From positions 3,633,957 to 3,697,956 of the forward strand of contig NZ_OZ241747.1 of NCBI RefSeq assembly GCF_965201005.1: a DNA stretch of 64,000 nt. The letters run 5' to 3'. How positions within the stretch are numbered: the stretch's first letter is position 1; each line of letters starts with the position of its first letter. The notes below the pieces were generated by a model. The model ran no database searches. It was not told the origin of the DNA and worked only from the letters and a program-made list of their open reading frames with translations. This DNA is from Mucilaginibacter_A sp965201005 (GTDB lineage: Bacteria > Bacteroidota > Bacteroidia > Sphingobacteriales > Sphingobacteriaceae). The position numbers were made by a program, and so were the translations under genes. Positions 44,119 through 53,604 of the stretch are shown here, in pieces.

Positions 44119-45510
44119 ATGTCTGGCTTAAAAAAAGCCTGGTGCATTTTATCACTGCTTTTACTTACCCTAACGCAGTTGTTTGCCCAGCAACCACCGG
44201 TTACTTTACCGCAATTACTTCATCTGGTTGGCCAAAAATCGCCAGCTTTACTTACGGATTCGGCTGCTGTTTTGATCCGGCAGGCCGAGGCAACCGAAAT
44301 CCGCAGTAACCGCCTTCCCAATTTGCGTTTAAATTATCAGGCTGATATCGGCACAAACAACAACGTGGCCGGCCCGTACTTTGGTTATGGCATTGTGCCG
44401 TCCAATTCCCGCGGCGTGCGTGATCAAAGCAATACAACAACGGCAACGGTAAACTTGGGCATTGCCGCTTTTGATTGGGAAATTTACAATTTTGGTGCTT
44501 ACGGCGCGCAAAACAAGGTTGCCCGTTCGGCCATTGGTGTAGAGGAAAACCAGTTTGCAAAATCAAAATACCAGCTTCAAAGTTTTACCATTGGCAATTA
44601 TCTGCAGTTGTTGCGGCTGCAGGATTATCTTAACATCCAATCCAGAAACATCCGGCGCAACCAGGAAATCAACCGTTCTATCCGTTCGCTGGCCATCAGC
44701 GGCGTGCGGCCCGGCGTGGATACCAGCATTGCCGAAGCCGAACTTTCTAAAGCGCGCCTTAATTATATCGAACTGGACAATCAGTTGAAACAGATACAGT
44801 TGCAGCTGGCTTCGGTTAGCGGTTTAACTTACCAAACGATTGTTCCGGACACGCTGGCCGAGCAAAAACTGATTTCGCAAACCAGCGTTGTGCCAACTTT
44901 AAACACCGATACCAGCACCCATCCGCTGATTAATTATTACCGCTCGGTTTACAAAAATAACCTGCTAAAAGAAGCATTGGTCAAAAAGCAGTATAATCCG
45001 AAAATCATGCTGGAAGCGGCTGCCTGGGGCCGTGGATCGAGCATTGACGCCAACGATCATTTCAACAGTCTGGGCAGCGGTTTGGACCCGCAGCGTGGCA
45101 ATTATCTGGTTGGCCTTGGCATTTCTTACAATTTGTTTGATTTGCGGCGGCGGCACCTCAAACTCAATACACAAAAAACAATCACCAATTATGCTTTAAA
45201 GCAGCTGGACGAGCAGAAATATCTGCTTGCCGTAAGTGCCAGCCAGGCTGATGTGGAGATGAATACCGCGCGCCAGCGTTTGCAGGAAATCCCGAACCAG
45301 CTAAAAGCCGCCAACGCAGGTTACCGGCAAAACTTAAGTTTATACCGAAATGGTTTGATCAACATCATCGAGCTGAATGCGGCTTTAAATATTTTGTACC
45401 GGGCCGAAACTGATTATGCCGAGGCCAAATATGCTTACGCCAATGCCCTGTTCCAGAAAGCCATTACCGATAACCGGGTGGGCAGCGTTCTAAACCTTTT
45501 AAACCCATAA
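44119..45510 (+). CDS. TolC-family outer-membrane efflux protein
   Basis: A 463-residue OEP-family protein with a signal peptide (WCILSLLLLTLTQLFAQ). The OEP fold begins VTLPQLLHLVGQKSPALLTD and ends with the helical NIIELNAALNILYRAETDYA stretch. It is the first gene of an RND tripartite pump; its stop is three bases before the permease ATG. Confidence 0.92.
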   Translation: MSGLKKAWCILSLLLLTLTQLFAQQPPVTLPQLLHLVGQKSPALLTDSAAVLIRQAEATEIRSNRLPNLRLNYQADIGTNNNVAGPYFGYGIVPSNSRGVRDQSNTTTATVNLGIAAFDWEIYNFGAYGAQNKVARSAIGVEENQFAKSKYQLQSFTIGNYLQLLRLQDYLNIQSRNIRRNQEINRSIRSLAISGVRPGVDTSIAEAELSKARLNYIELDNQLKQIQLQLASVSGLTYQTIVPDTLAEQKLISQTSVVPTLNTDTSTHPLINYYRSVYKNNLLKEALVKKQYNPKIMLEAAAWGRGSSIDANDHFNSLGSGLDPQRGNYLVGLGISYNLFDLRRRHLKLNTQKTITNYALKQLDEQKYLLAVSASQADVEMNTARQRLQEIPNQLKAANAGYRQNLSLYRNGLINIIELNAALNILYRAETDYAEAKYAYANALFQKAITDNRVGSVLNLLNP

Positions 45511-45513
45511 TTT

Positions 45514-48500
45514 ATGTCGATGGTCACTTCCGCACTCAAACGGCCAATCACCACTTTGGTAATTACGCTGAGCCTGCTGATTTTTGCAGTTTTGAGTGCC
45601 ATTAAAATCCCGATAGATATTTTCCCGCAGCTTAACCTGCCAGCCATTTACGTGATCGAATCTTACGGCGGCATGTCTCCGCAGCAAATGGAAGGTTTTT
45701 TTTCCACGCGTTTGCAGGATCAGTTTTTGTATGTAAACGGCATCAAAAGCATCACCAGTAAAAACATACAGGGTTTAACCATGCTTAAGCTCAGTTTTTA
45801 CGAAAGTACAAACATGGCAGAAGCCTCGGCGCAAGTTGCTTTACAGGTAAACCGGGCCATGAAGTTTTTCCCTCCCGGAGCGTTGCCACCGCAGGTTGTA
45901 CGTTTTGATGCTTCATCTTTACCTGTTGGCCAGTTGGTGCTGTCAAGTAAAACAAGAAGTTTAAAAGAGATTTATGATTTGGCTACAACACGTGTGAGGC
46001 CGCTGTTTTCAACAATCCCGGGCCTTTCTGCGCCGCCGCCTTTTGGTGCCAATTCGCGCTCTATTATCATCAGCGTAGATCCCGCAAAACTGCGCAGCTA
46101 TAATCTTACCCCGGATGAAGTAGTGACCGCGTTGGCAAAGTTTAACGTAATGTCCCCTTCCGGAAATTTGCGGCTTGACAATTCGATGTTCATCACAACG
46201 ATCAACTCGCTTGTGCAAAAAGTGGACGAGTTCGGATCCATTCCGGTGGTGACCAAAAATGGTGTTTCGGTAATGGTAAAAGATATTGCCCGGGTAACTG
46301 ATGGCGCGGACATTACAGTTGATTACGCATTAATCAACGGAAAACGATCGGTTTATATTCCGGCGGTAAAAACAGCCGATGCCTCTACCTGGTCTGTAGT
46401 GCAAAACCTGAAAAAAAAATTGCCCGAAATGCAAAGTTTGTTACCGGATGATGTAAAGATCAGTTATGAGTTTGACCAATCGGTATTTGTGGTCAATGCA
46501 GTAAAAAGTTTGATGACAGAAGGCGGACTTGGCGCAATACTTACCGGTTTGATGGTATTACTTTTTTTACGCGATTGGCGCAGTAGTTTAATTGTTGTGG
46601 TTACAATCCCGGTTTCTATACTGATAGGTGTGTTATTGTTGAGCCTGTTTGGCCAAACCATCAACATTATGACTTTGAGCGGACTGGCTTTGGCCATCGG
46701 CATTCTGGTCGATCAGGCAACGGTAACCATTGAAAACATCCACCAGCATTTGGAAATGGGCAAAAATAAACGCCGCGCCATTTACGATGCCTGCGAGGAG
46801 ATTTCGTTTCCGCTGCTGCTGATTTTACTTTGTATCCTTGCTGTTTTTGCACCTTCTTTTTTGATGAGCGGCGTACCCAAGGCAATGTTCCTGCCGCTAT
46901 CGCTATCAATCGGCCTAACGATGATCGTGTCTTACATCCTGGCACAAACCGTTGTCCCTATTTTAAGTAATTGGTTGATCAAGGCTGAACAATACCAGCA
47001 TTATCAACATGAGCGTATTCATTCTCATGCAGGCGAAGGCTTGGACAAACAGGAACGCCAGCAGATACAAGCGCACGCCAGCAAAGAAGCCGAAGAACCT
47101 GAAAAGAACGACTTTTTTGAAAACATCAAATCAAAATTTACGCTCATTCTCAAAAAGTGGATGCCTGCAAAAAAAATGATCGTATTGTTTTATCTGGTTA
47201 TAGTAGTTGTTCTGGCTGGCTTATGCTTCGTTTACATTGGGAAAGATATGATGCCAAAAGTAAATAACGGGCAGTTTCAGATCAGGATAAAAGAACCGGA
47301 AGGTACAAGGCTGGAGCGAACGGAAGATAAACTGAAAATGGTTCTCGGCATTATTGACAGTACCGTTAATCATCATGTAGCCATCACTTCAGGTTATGTT
47401 GGATTGATACCCAGCAGTTATGGCGTGAGCAACCTGTATGTGTTCAATACCGGTACGCATGAAGCAGTATTACAGGTAAACCTTGATAAAGATTACAAAG
47501 TTAATATGGACGAATTGAAAGATGCGCTCCGTAAAAATATCGCCTACAAAATCCCTGAACTTAAAGTAAGTTTTGAGCCGATTGACATGACGGAGAAAAT
47601 TATGAGCCAAGGGGCCGCAACACCGATTGAGGTGAGGGTGGCCGGAAAAAACATGGCTCAAATAGAAGGTTATGCTAATAGATTGGTTGGAAAACTCAAA
47701 AAGATTGGCTATTTGCGTGACGTACAGATTGTACAACCTTTGAAAGTCCCTGTGATTGCTATTACTATTGACCGTTTAAAAGCCGCACAACTTGGGTTGA
47801 CCGTAACTGATATAGCACGTTCTGTAACGGCAAGTACCTCTTCCAGTCGTTTTACCGAAAAAAATCAGTGGCTCGATGAAGCCAAAGCTTATACTTACCA
47901 GGTGCAGGTACAGGTACCCGAATATGTGATGAACAATATGGATGAGTTAAAAGAAATCCCCTTGTTAAAAGGCCAAAATGCACCTGTACTGGGCGATATC
48001 GCAACTTTTAGTACCAAATATGTCCCTGGTGAGTATGACCGGACGGGGCCGCGCCGTTTTTTGACCGTTGGTGCCAATATTTACAAGAATGACCTGGCCA
48101 GTGCTACCAATGATGTGCAAAAAGCGATAAAAAGTTTGGGCCCGCCAGATAAAGGAGTGGTTGTGGAGATGAAAGGGATGTCAAGCCTATTAACGGAAAC
48201 CCTGACCAGTTTACAAAACGGACTGTTGTTTGCCGTACTGGTTATCTTTTTGTTACTGGCTGCTAATTATCAATCGTTTAAAGTATCGCTAACGGTGCTT
48301 TCTACTATACCGGCAGTTATATTAGGGTCGCTTTTGATGCTGATTTTAACCGGATCTACGCTTAATCTGCAATCGTATATGGGCATGATCATGTCGGTAG
48401 GTGTATCTGTTGCTAATGCTATATTAATTGTAACTAATGCAGAAAAGCTTCGGGTAGATTATCACGATGCCACCAAAGCATCCATCACCAGTGCATCTAT

Positions 48501-48756
48501 CCGGTTACGGCCAATCCTGATGACCAGCCTGGCCATGATTGCCGGCATGATCCCGATGGCATCCGGCATGGGCGAGGCAGGTGAGCAATCTGCACCGCTT
48601 GGCAGGGCAGTTATTGGTGGGTTGTTTGCCTCTACTCTTGCCGCATTGTTTGTTTTACCCCTTGTTTTTGCCTGGGTGCAAGATAAAACCACGTATGATT
48701 CGCCTGCTTTAATGCCGGAAGATGAACCGGAAACCGAAACTTTAAATGCTTATTAA
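45514..48756 (+). CDS. RND efflux permease (AcrB/MexB-related)
   Basis: A 1080-residue inner-membrane proton-driven pump with 12 expected helices and two large periplasmic loops. The N-terminus SALKRPITTLVITLSLLIFA, PIDIFPQLNLPAIYV and the TM4 region LSGLALAIGILVDQATVTIENI are typical. TM4 shows Asp in GILVDQATV. A ~70-residue charged linker in the middle (EQYQHYQHERIHSHAGEGLD...) joins the two halves. No exact copy of the dispersed word lies in this gene. Confidence 0.94.
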   Translation: MSMVTSALKRPITTLVITLSLLIFAVLSAIKIPIDIFPQLNLPAIYVIESYGGMSPQQMEGFFSTRLQDQFLYVNGIKSITSKNIQGLTMLKLSFYESTNMAEASAQVALQVNRAMKFFPPGALPPQVVRFDASSLPVGQLVLSSKTRSLKEIYDLATTRVRPLFSTIPGLSAPPPFGANSRSIIISVDPAKLRSYNLTPDEVVTALAKFNVMSPSGNLRLDNSMFITTINSLVQKVDEFGSIPVVTKNGVSVMVKDIARVTDGADITVDYALINGKRSVYIPAVKTADASTWSVVQNLKKKLPEMQSLLPDDVKISYEFDQSVFVVNAVKSLMTEGGLGAILTGLMVLLFLRDWRSSLIVVVTIPVSILIGVLLLSLFGQTINIMTLSGLALAIGILVDQATVTIENIHQHLEMGKNKRRAIYDACEEISFPLLLILLCILAVFAPSFLMSGVPKAMFLPLSLSIGLTMIVSYILAQTVVPILSNWLIKAEQYQHYQHERIHSHAGEGLDKQERQQIQAHASKEAEEPEKNDFFENIKSKFTLILKKWMPAKKMIVLFYLVIVVVLAGLCFVYIGKDMMPKVNNGQFQIRIKEPEGTRLERTEDKLKMVLGIIDSTVNHHVAITSGYVGLIPSSYGVSNLYVFNTGTHEAVLQVNLDKDYKVNMDELKDALRKNIAYKIPELKVSFEPIDMTEKIMSQGAATPIEVRVAGKNMAQIEGYANRLVGKLKKIGYLRDVQIVQPLKVPVIAITIDRLKAAQLGLTVTDIARSVTASTSSSRFTEKNQWLDEAKAYTYQVQVQVPEYVMNNMDELKEIPLLKGQNAPVLGDIATFSTKYVPGEYDRTGPRRFLTVGANIYKNDLASATNDVQKAIKSLGPPDKGVVVEMKGMSSLLTETLTSLQNGLLFAVLVIFLLLAANYQSFKVSLTVLSTIPAVILGSLLMLILTGSTLNLQSYMGMIMSVGVSVANAILIVTNAEKLRVDYHDATKASITSASIRLRPILMTSLAMIAGMIPMASGMGEAGEQSAPLGRAVIGGLFASTLAALFVLPLVFAWVQDKTTYDSPALMPEDEPETETLNAY

Positions 48757-48760
48757 AATC

Positions 48761-49846
48761 ATGAAATTTAAACTCTTTTTAAGTGCTTCTTTTATCAGTA
48801 CTTTTTTATGGTCATGCTCCGGCGACCAAAAACCTGTTGATCTCACCGCAAAAGCAAACAATAAAAATACCCACTATCAGATTGGGGATGTAACCGAAAA
48901 AAGTTTATCAACCAGCACACGTTTGCCCGGCCAGTTAAAACCTTATAATGAGGTTTATCTCTTCCCAAAAATCAATGGCTTTGTAAAAAAGATTTATGTT
49001 GATCGCGGTTCGATCGTAAAAAAAGGCCAGTTGCTGCTCACGCTGGAAGCACCGGAAATGCAATCACAATATCAGGCCGCAAACTCGAGATATTTGCAAA
49101 CGCAGGAAACCGCCGCGGCCAGCAAAGAAAAATATCAGCGGCTAAAAGAAGCATCGCGCGAACCCGGTTCTGTTTCGCCGCTGGATCTGGACAATGCCAG
49201 TGCCAGGATGAAAGCCGATCAGGCCATTGCCGCTTCCGAGCGTTCTAATGTGGCTTCGGTGCGCACTATGCAAGGTTACCTCAACATTACCGCACCTTTT
49301 GATGGCATGATTGTGCAGCGCAACGTTTCGCCGGGCGCGCTGGTGGCACCGGGAAAAGCAACCGACCAGCCGATGCTGGTTTTGCAGGACATAAAAAAGC
49401 TGCGCCTGGAGGTTTATATCCCGGAAGATTATGTGGACAAAGTGGACCTGACCAAACCCGTGGATTTTACTTTTAACGCGATGCCCGGCCAGCAGCACAC
49501 GGCAAAAATAAGCCGCTCGGCCAATGCGCTGGGCAGTATGCGCTCGGAAGCAATTGAAATTGATGTGCAAAACGCCAATGATCAGTTTAAACCGGGCATG
49601 TATGCAGAAGTGCGGATCCCGATGACTTCCGGTGCCAAATCTTTACTGATCCCGACTTCGGCCATTGTGCGCTCTACCGAACGTAAATATGTAGTGGCTT
49701 TGCGTGATGGCAAAGCGCACCTCATTGATGTAAAAAACGGTTTGGCCAGCCATGATTCTACCGAAGTTTTTGGTGAATTGAAGCCCGGCGAAAAAATCAT
49801 CCTCAACGCCAGGGACAATATCGAGGAAGGTGATGTGATTAATTAA
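48761..49846 (+). CDS. RND-pump membrane-fusion lipoprotein
   Basis: A 361-residue periplasmic adaptor. The N-terminus KFKLFLSASFISTFLWSCSG has a lipobox with Cys19. The barrel-sandwich halves are LFPKINGFVKKIYVDRGSIV and APFDGMIVQRNVSPGALVAP, with a coiled coil between them. I use the ATG at 48761, four bases after the permease stop; an ATG five codons upstream lies inside the permease gene. It completes the tolC-RND-MFP operon. Confidence 0.92.
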   Translation: MKFKLFLSASFISTFLWSCSGDQKPVDLTAKANNKNTHYQIGDVTEKSLSTSTRLPGQLKPYNEVYLFPKINGFVKKIYVDRGSIVKKGQLLLTLEAPEMQSQYQAANSRYLQTQETAAASKEKYQRLKEASREPGSVSPLDLDNASARMKADQAIAASERSNVASVRTMQGYLNITAPFDGMIVQRNVSPGALVAPGKATDQPMLVLQDIKKLRLEVYIPEDYVDKVDLTKPVDFTFNAMPGQQHTAKISRSANALGSMRSEAIEIDVQNANDQFKPGMYAEVRIPMTSGAKSLLIPTSAIVRSTERKYVVALRDGKAHLIDVKNGLASHDSTEVFGELKPGEKIILNARDNIEEGDVIN

Positions 49847-49860
49847 CCCAAAAAAACAGG

Positions 49861-50005
49861 GATAAAAACAGCATGCCCCCCGCCAAAAATATTACGCAGG
49901 GTTTTTTTGCAGATGGGCGTAATGCCTGAAAGTTTGTTTTTGTAGCAACTGCTAATTTAATAATGCTTCTGGCTGTTCAGCATTTTTAGGTGATAAAAGA
50001 AGCAT
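49861..50005 (+). repeat. Two direct dispersed words after the RND operon
   Basis: An AC-type copy (49861-49874) and a GA-type copy (49992-50005, preceded by TTTTTAGGT) lie in the gap between the fusion-protein gene and the convergent LMW-PTP gene. I see no conventional terminator stem here. Confidence 0.8.
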
Positions 50006-50063
50006 TTATTTGTTTACCGCTGATGGTTGAATGGTCAACAGTAGCTGCACCGGCAATTAGTTA

Positions 50064-50498
50064 TCAACTATACGCTTTAATCACATCGGCGCAACCGGTT
50101 TCGATCAAATCAAAAACCTGCTCAAACTGCGCATTATTAAAGTAAGGATCGGGCACTTCTTTATCTCCCAGAAACAGCTTTACTTTGGCCTTGTCCTGTT
50201 GGTTTCGGGCCAAAGCCAAAACATTGCCGAGGTTGTTTTTGTCCATCACCAAAATCAGGTCGGACGTATCAAAATCATTCAATATAAACTGCCGGCAAAC
50301 CTGCCTGCTGATGTCGATACCGTGGTTTTTGGCCACGCGGACGGAACGCCTGTCGGGAGGATCGCCAACATGCCAGTTTCCGGTCCCGGCAGAGTCGGTT
50401 TCCCAATCCAAACCTGCTTCTTTTACGGCATGTTTCATAATGCCTTCTGCCAGCGGCGAACGGCAAATATTACCCAGGCACACCATTAATATTTTCAT
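50064..50498 (-). CDS. Low-molecular-weight protein tyrosine phosphatase
   Basis: A 144-residue phosphatase. The P-loop CLGNICRS near the start holds the nucleophile Cys7 and Arg13, and the general acid lies in EVPDPYF near the C-terminus. In bacteria such enzymes often act on tyrosine kinases of polysaccharide export; no such kinase is nearby. Confidence 0.93.
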   Translation of the reverse strand: MKILMVCLGNICRSPLAEGIMKHAVKEAGLDWETDSAGTGNWHVGDPPDRRSVRVAKNHGIDISRQVCRQFILNDFDTSDLILVMDKNNLGNVLALARNQQDKAKVKLFLGDKEVPDPYFNNAQFEQVFDLIETGCADVIKAYS

Positions 50499-50508
50499 AG
50501 CGGAGAAG

Positions 50509-50615
50509 AGAGGAGTGTGAAAGAGCAGTGAGCGAAGTAAATTTATAAGAAAGCGGGAGCGGAAAAGAAAGATATATCGCTTTATATCTCTTTCTTCCTC
50601 GCTCCCCGCTCTTCT
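50509..50615. repeat. GAGCGGGAGC spacer forming a long hairpin
   Basis: AAAGCGGGAGCGGAAAAGAA then AGATATA (50551-50577) and TATATCTCTTTCTTCC then TCGCTCCCCGCTCTT (50583-50613) pair over ~28 bp around a CGCTT-type loop. A related segment (AAGAGCAGTGAGCGAAG) lies just before at 50521-50538. The spacer lies between the nuclease gene and the LMW-PTP gene and belongs to the family seen at 4799-4860 and 53509-53600. Confidence 0.6.
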
Positions 50616-50618
50616 TCA

Positions 50619-51413
50619 CTATCCAAACAATTCATTTAAAATCCCGGCCAAACGAATACCGCCTTTCAGCAATTGCTGGTTGGCAATCGCGATATGATCA
50701 AACGTATAGCGATAACTTAAATGCGCTTCCGGCTTGATCTCGCTGTAAAGTTTTTCCGAAATCTGGTTCGATTCGTACAACCATTTGCTGATGCCGTCAT
50801 GTTGCAAAGCTTCGCGTTGTGCCGCAGTGCTGTGGTTGATCCAGGCGGCATATTCGGTATAACTTAGCTGTTCATCATCAATCAGGTCAGAATCCCAGAC
50901 CGCATGAAGGTTGGTGGGTTTGTTAAACCAAAACAATTTTATATCATTTCCACCTTTATCTGCCGTGTGCGCCGTATGCATCGGCTGGTGCACATCGCCC
51001 ACAATATGGATCAGCAAACGCAGGTAAAGTTGCTTTTTGCCTTGCTCCAGGTTTTTGTTTTTAAGCTGGGCGATAATCAGGTTGAGCTTGGTATAAGCAT
51101 CGGCGGCCGTGTCCTGCTTTAAAAAAACCTGCATTTCGGGGTAAGCGTACGGCTTATCAAAATCGATGTAATGCCAGGGCGATAAATAACTATAACTTTT
51201 GTCTGATTTGATAAAATCTGCCCAGGTGCTGGCCATCGCTACAGATTCATCGCCCAAAATCAAAGCAATGTTTTTACGTGCTTTTTTGGTGAGGTAACTA
51301 TCGGCAATCTGGCCGACTACGCGGTGCCCAAGCATTCCCCAAGCCATGCTTTTCATCGGTACAGACAAAAAAAACAGGGCTAAAAACAGTATGCAGATTT
51401 TACTGGTTTTCAT
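50619..51413 (-). CDS. S1/P1-type nuclease, secreted
   Basis: A 264-residue zinc-dependent nuclease/phosphodiesterase. The signal peptide (LFLALFFLSVPMKSMA) is cleaved before the mature N-terminal Trp, which ligates zinc (WGMLGHRVVGQIAD). Further ligands are in SPWHYIDFD, HIVGDVHQPMHTAH and GGNDIKLFWF...NLHAVWDSDLID. It follows a lipoprotein gene on the same strand by 12 bases. Confidence 0.92.
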   Translation of the reverse strand: MKTSKICILFLALFFLSVPMKSMAWGMLGHRVVGQIADSYLTKKARKNIALILGDESVAMASTWADFIKSDKSYSYLSPWHYIDFDKPYAYPEMQVFLKQDTAADAYTKLNLIIAQLKNKNLEQGKKQLYLRLLIHIVGDVHQPMHTAHTADKGGNDIKLFWFNKPTNLHAVWDSDLIDDEQLSYTEYAAWINHSTAAQREALQHDGISKWLYESNQISEKLYSEIKPEAHLSYRYTFDHIAIANQQLLKGGIRLAGILNELFG

Positions 51414-51425
51414 ATCGAAATTAAT

Positions 51426-51926
51426 TTAAAGTGGTTGTGGTACACAAACGGTTTTTTTGGTGAGGCGAAGGTTAAACGGGATGGTGCTGGAAAAACTGAT
51501 CACATGAAGCAGCGAATCCGATTCTTTTTTCAATTTGAATAGGTTTTCATACACGCCAATATGGAAACAGCCTTCGTTTTTGAGTGAAAAATCCGGATGG
51601 CAATACAACCCGCGCACGCGCAATGTATCATGGTGCAGTTCGTATTTGCCGCGCACGTATTCTTTCCAGTTGCCTTTGTTCATGCAGGTATCTTCGCCAT
51701 AATTTACTTTGCTGAAATTGTTTGTGGTAATGTAAACCGAATCGCAGCGAAACCGTAATTGATATAACGAATAACTCAGCAACTTCTTTTCCATCCGTAC
51801 AGAATCCTGCTGCCATTCGCCCTGCAAAAAATCAGTTCCGGGTTCCTGCACGGCAGCTTTACGCTTACATGAAACGATCGCCACAATAAAAAACAGCAGG
51901 TAAAAGAAGTATCGTTTTTTTAACAT
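51426..51926 (-). CDS. Putative lipoprotein downstream of fumC
   Basis: A 166-residue protein. The N-terminus YFFYLLFFIVAIVSC is a lipoprotein signal with a lipobox cysteine at residue 20. The mature part is beta-rich, with several Cys (RCDSVYI, EDTCMNKGNWKEY, YCHPDF, GCFHIGVYENLF). Bacteroidota relatives are often listed as fumarate hydratase merely because they sit next to fumC; the sequence is not an enzyme I recognise. Confidence 0.75.
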   Translation of the reverse strand: MLKKRYFFYLLFFIVAIVSCKRKAAVQEPGTDFLQGEWQQDSVRMEKKLLSYSLYQLRFRCDSVYITTNNFSKVNYGEDTCMNKGNWKEYVRGKYELHHDTLRVRGLYCHPDFSLKNEGCFHIGVYENLFKLKKESDSLLHVISFSSTIPFNLRLTKKTVCVPQPL

Positions 51927-52000
51927 TCAAAAAGGCAAGTCCCTCTTCCTTTGGAGAGGGATTTAGGGTGAGGCTTGTGAGGCTTGTTAAGCTTTTAATT

Positions 52001-53395
52001 TTACAAACTGCCGATCATATTTTCCGGACGAACCCATTCATCAAATTGCTCGTTCGTCAGTAAACCCAAACCGATGGCCGCTTCGCGCAAAGATTGGTTT
52101 TCTTTCAAAGCTGTTTTGGCAATTTTAGCCGCGTTTTCGTAACCGATATGCGGGTTCAAAGCGGTAACCAGCATCAGCGAGTTTTCCAAATGTTTTTTAA
52201 TGCCCTCAAAATTTGGGGTGATGCCAACTGCACAATGATCGGTAAATGAAACGCAGGCATCGCCAATTAACCGTGCAGACTGCAAAAACGCTGCGGCCAT
52301 CATCGGTTTAAAAACGTTCAGTTCATAATGCCCGCTTGCACCGCCGATAGAAATCGTCACATCATTGCCCATCACTTGCGCGGCAACCATCGTTACCGCC
52401 TCGTTTTGGGTTGGGTTTACTTTTCCGGGCATGATTGAAGAACCCGGTTCGTTGTCCGGGATATGGATTTCGCCGATGCCTGAACGCGGACCTGAAGCCA
52501 GCATCCGGATATCATTTGCAATTTTCATCAGCGAAACGGCAATTTGTTTCAGTGCGCCGTGTGTTTCCACAATTGCATCGTGCGCAGCCAATGCCTCAAA
52601 CTTATTTTCCGCAGTGATAAAAGGAAGATTGGTAAACTGCGCAATATACTCGGCCACTTTTACATCATAACCTTGCGGCGTGTTGATGCCGGTCCCAACC
52701 GCTGTTCCGCCTAAAGCCAGTTCTGATAAATGTGCCAAAGTGTTTTTCAAAGCCTTTAAACCATGGGAAAGCTGCGAAACATAACCTGAAAACTCCTGGC
52801 CCAAAGTCAGCGGCGTGGCGTCCATTAAATGCGTACGGCCGATTTTGACCACGTTTTTAAATTCTTCGGATTTTGCCTGAAGTGTGTCGCGCAATTTTTC
52901 CACGCCCGGAATCGTCGTTTCCACCACCATTTTATAAGCCGCAATGTGCATGGCCGTTGGGTAAGTATCGTTGGACGACTGCGATTTGTTCACATCGTCG
53001 TTCGGGTGTACAAAAGGTTTGCCTTCGCCCAAAGGGTTTCCCTGCAAAACATGCGCCCGATTGGCTACCACTTCGTTCACGTTCATGTTGGATTGCGTGC
53101 CCGAGCCGGTTTGCCAGATCACCAGCGGGAACTCACCGGCCAGTTTACCTTCCAGAATCTCATCACAAACATGCGCTATCAAATCGCGTTTCTCCGCAGA
53201 AAGCACACCTAAATCCGTGTTGGTAAACGCCGCCGCTTTTTTCAGGTAAGCAAAAGCCTCGATAATTTCTGCCGGCATACTCGCCGCCGGCCCAATTTTA
53301 AAATTATTGCGTGAACGCTCGGTTTGTGCGCCCCAATATTTGTCGGCAGGAACCTGTACGGCCCCCATCGTATCATATTCAGTTCTGAAACTCAT
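52001..53395 (-). CDS. fumC: Fumarate hydratase, class II
   Basis: Converts fumarate to malate in the TCA cycle. 464 residues from the ATG at 53395; the frame runs 20 codons further but homology begins MSFRTEYDTMGAVQVPADKY. Motifs include KYWGAQTERSRNNF, SGTQSNMNVNEV, RTHLMDATPLTLGQEFSGY and the signature GSSIMPGKVNPTQNE. No copy of the dispersed word lies inside. Confidence 0.96.
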   Translation of the reverse strand: MSFRTEYDTMGAVQVPADKYWGAQTERSRNNFKIGPAASMPAEIIEAFAYLKKAAAFTNTDLGVLSAEKRDLIAHVCDEILEGKLAGEFPLVIWQTGSGTQSNMNVNEVVANRAHVLQGNPLGEGKPFVHPNDDVNKSQSSNDTYPTAMHIAAYKMVVETTIPGVEKLRDTLQAKSEEFKNVVKIGRTHLMDATPLTLGQEFSGYVSQLSHGLKALKNTLAHLSELALGGTAVGTGINTPQGYDVKVAEYIAQFTNLPFITAENKFEALAAHDAIVETHGALKQIAVSLMKIANDIRMLASGPRSGIGEIHIPDNEPGSSIMPGKVNPTQNEAVTMVAAQVMGNDVTISIGGASGHYELNVFKPMMAAAFLQSARLIGDACVSFTDHCAVGITPNFEGIKKHLENSLMLVTALNPHIGYENAAKIAKTALKENQSLREAAIGLGLLTNEQFDEWVRPENMIGSL

Positions 53396-53470
53396 CGTTT
53401 TAATTTGATAGCTACGGCCAAATTTAGGGCAAAATCTAAAAGCTGCGTTATCCAAATCAATAAAATTACA

Positions 53471-53484
53471 ATGCTGTTTTTAGT
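53471..53484 (-). repeat. AC-type dispersed word upstream of fumC
   Basis: ATGCTGTTTTTAGT, followed by GGGTAAAATTTAG, lies 75 bases before the fumC start. The 436-base divergent gap 53396-53831 holds this copy, the spacer elements 53509-53600 and 53605-53700, and another copy at 53735-53748, and no gene. Confidence 0.8.
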
Positions 53485-53508
53485 GGGTAAAATTTAGTGT
53501 GTTGATTT

Positions 53509-53600
53509 AGAGCGGAGAATGGAGATCGAGAAGCGAAAAAATAAAAAACAACTGTTTCCTTTTTCAATTTAAATTCCACTTTTTCTTCGCTCCCCGCTCC
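53509..53600. repeat. GAGCGG...CCCCGCTC spacer pair
   Basis: TAGAGCGGAGAATGGAGATC then GAGAAGCGAAAAA faces TTTTTCTTCGCTCCCCGCTC across an AT-rich centre, giving an imperfect inverted repeat of the same family as 4799-4860 and 50509-50615. Confidence 0.5.
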
Positions 53601-53604
53601 TTTT

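Noticed and set aside
51426..51926. Annotation of the lipoprotein as fumarate hydratase
   Set aside because: It has no resemblance to class I or II fumarases; the name seems to arise only from its position next to fumC.
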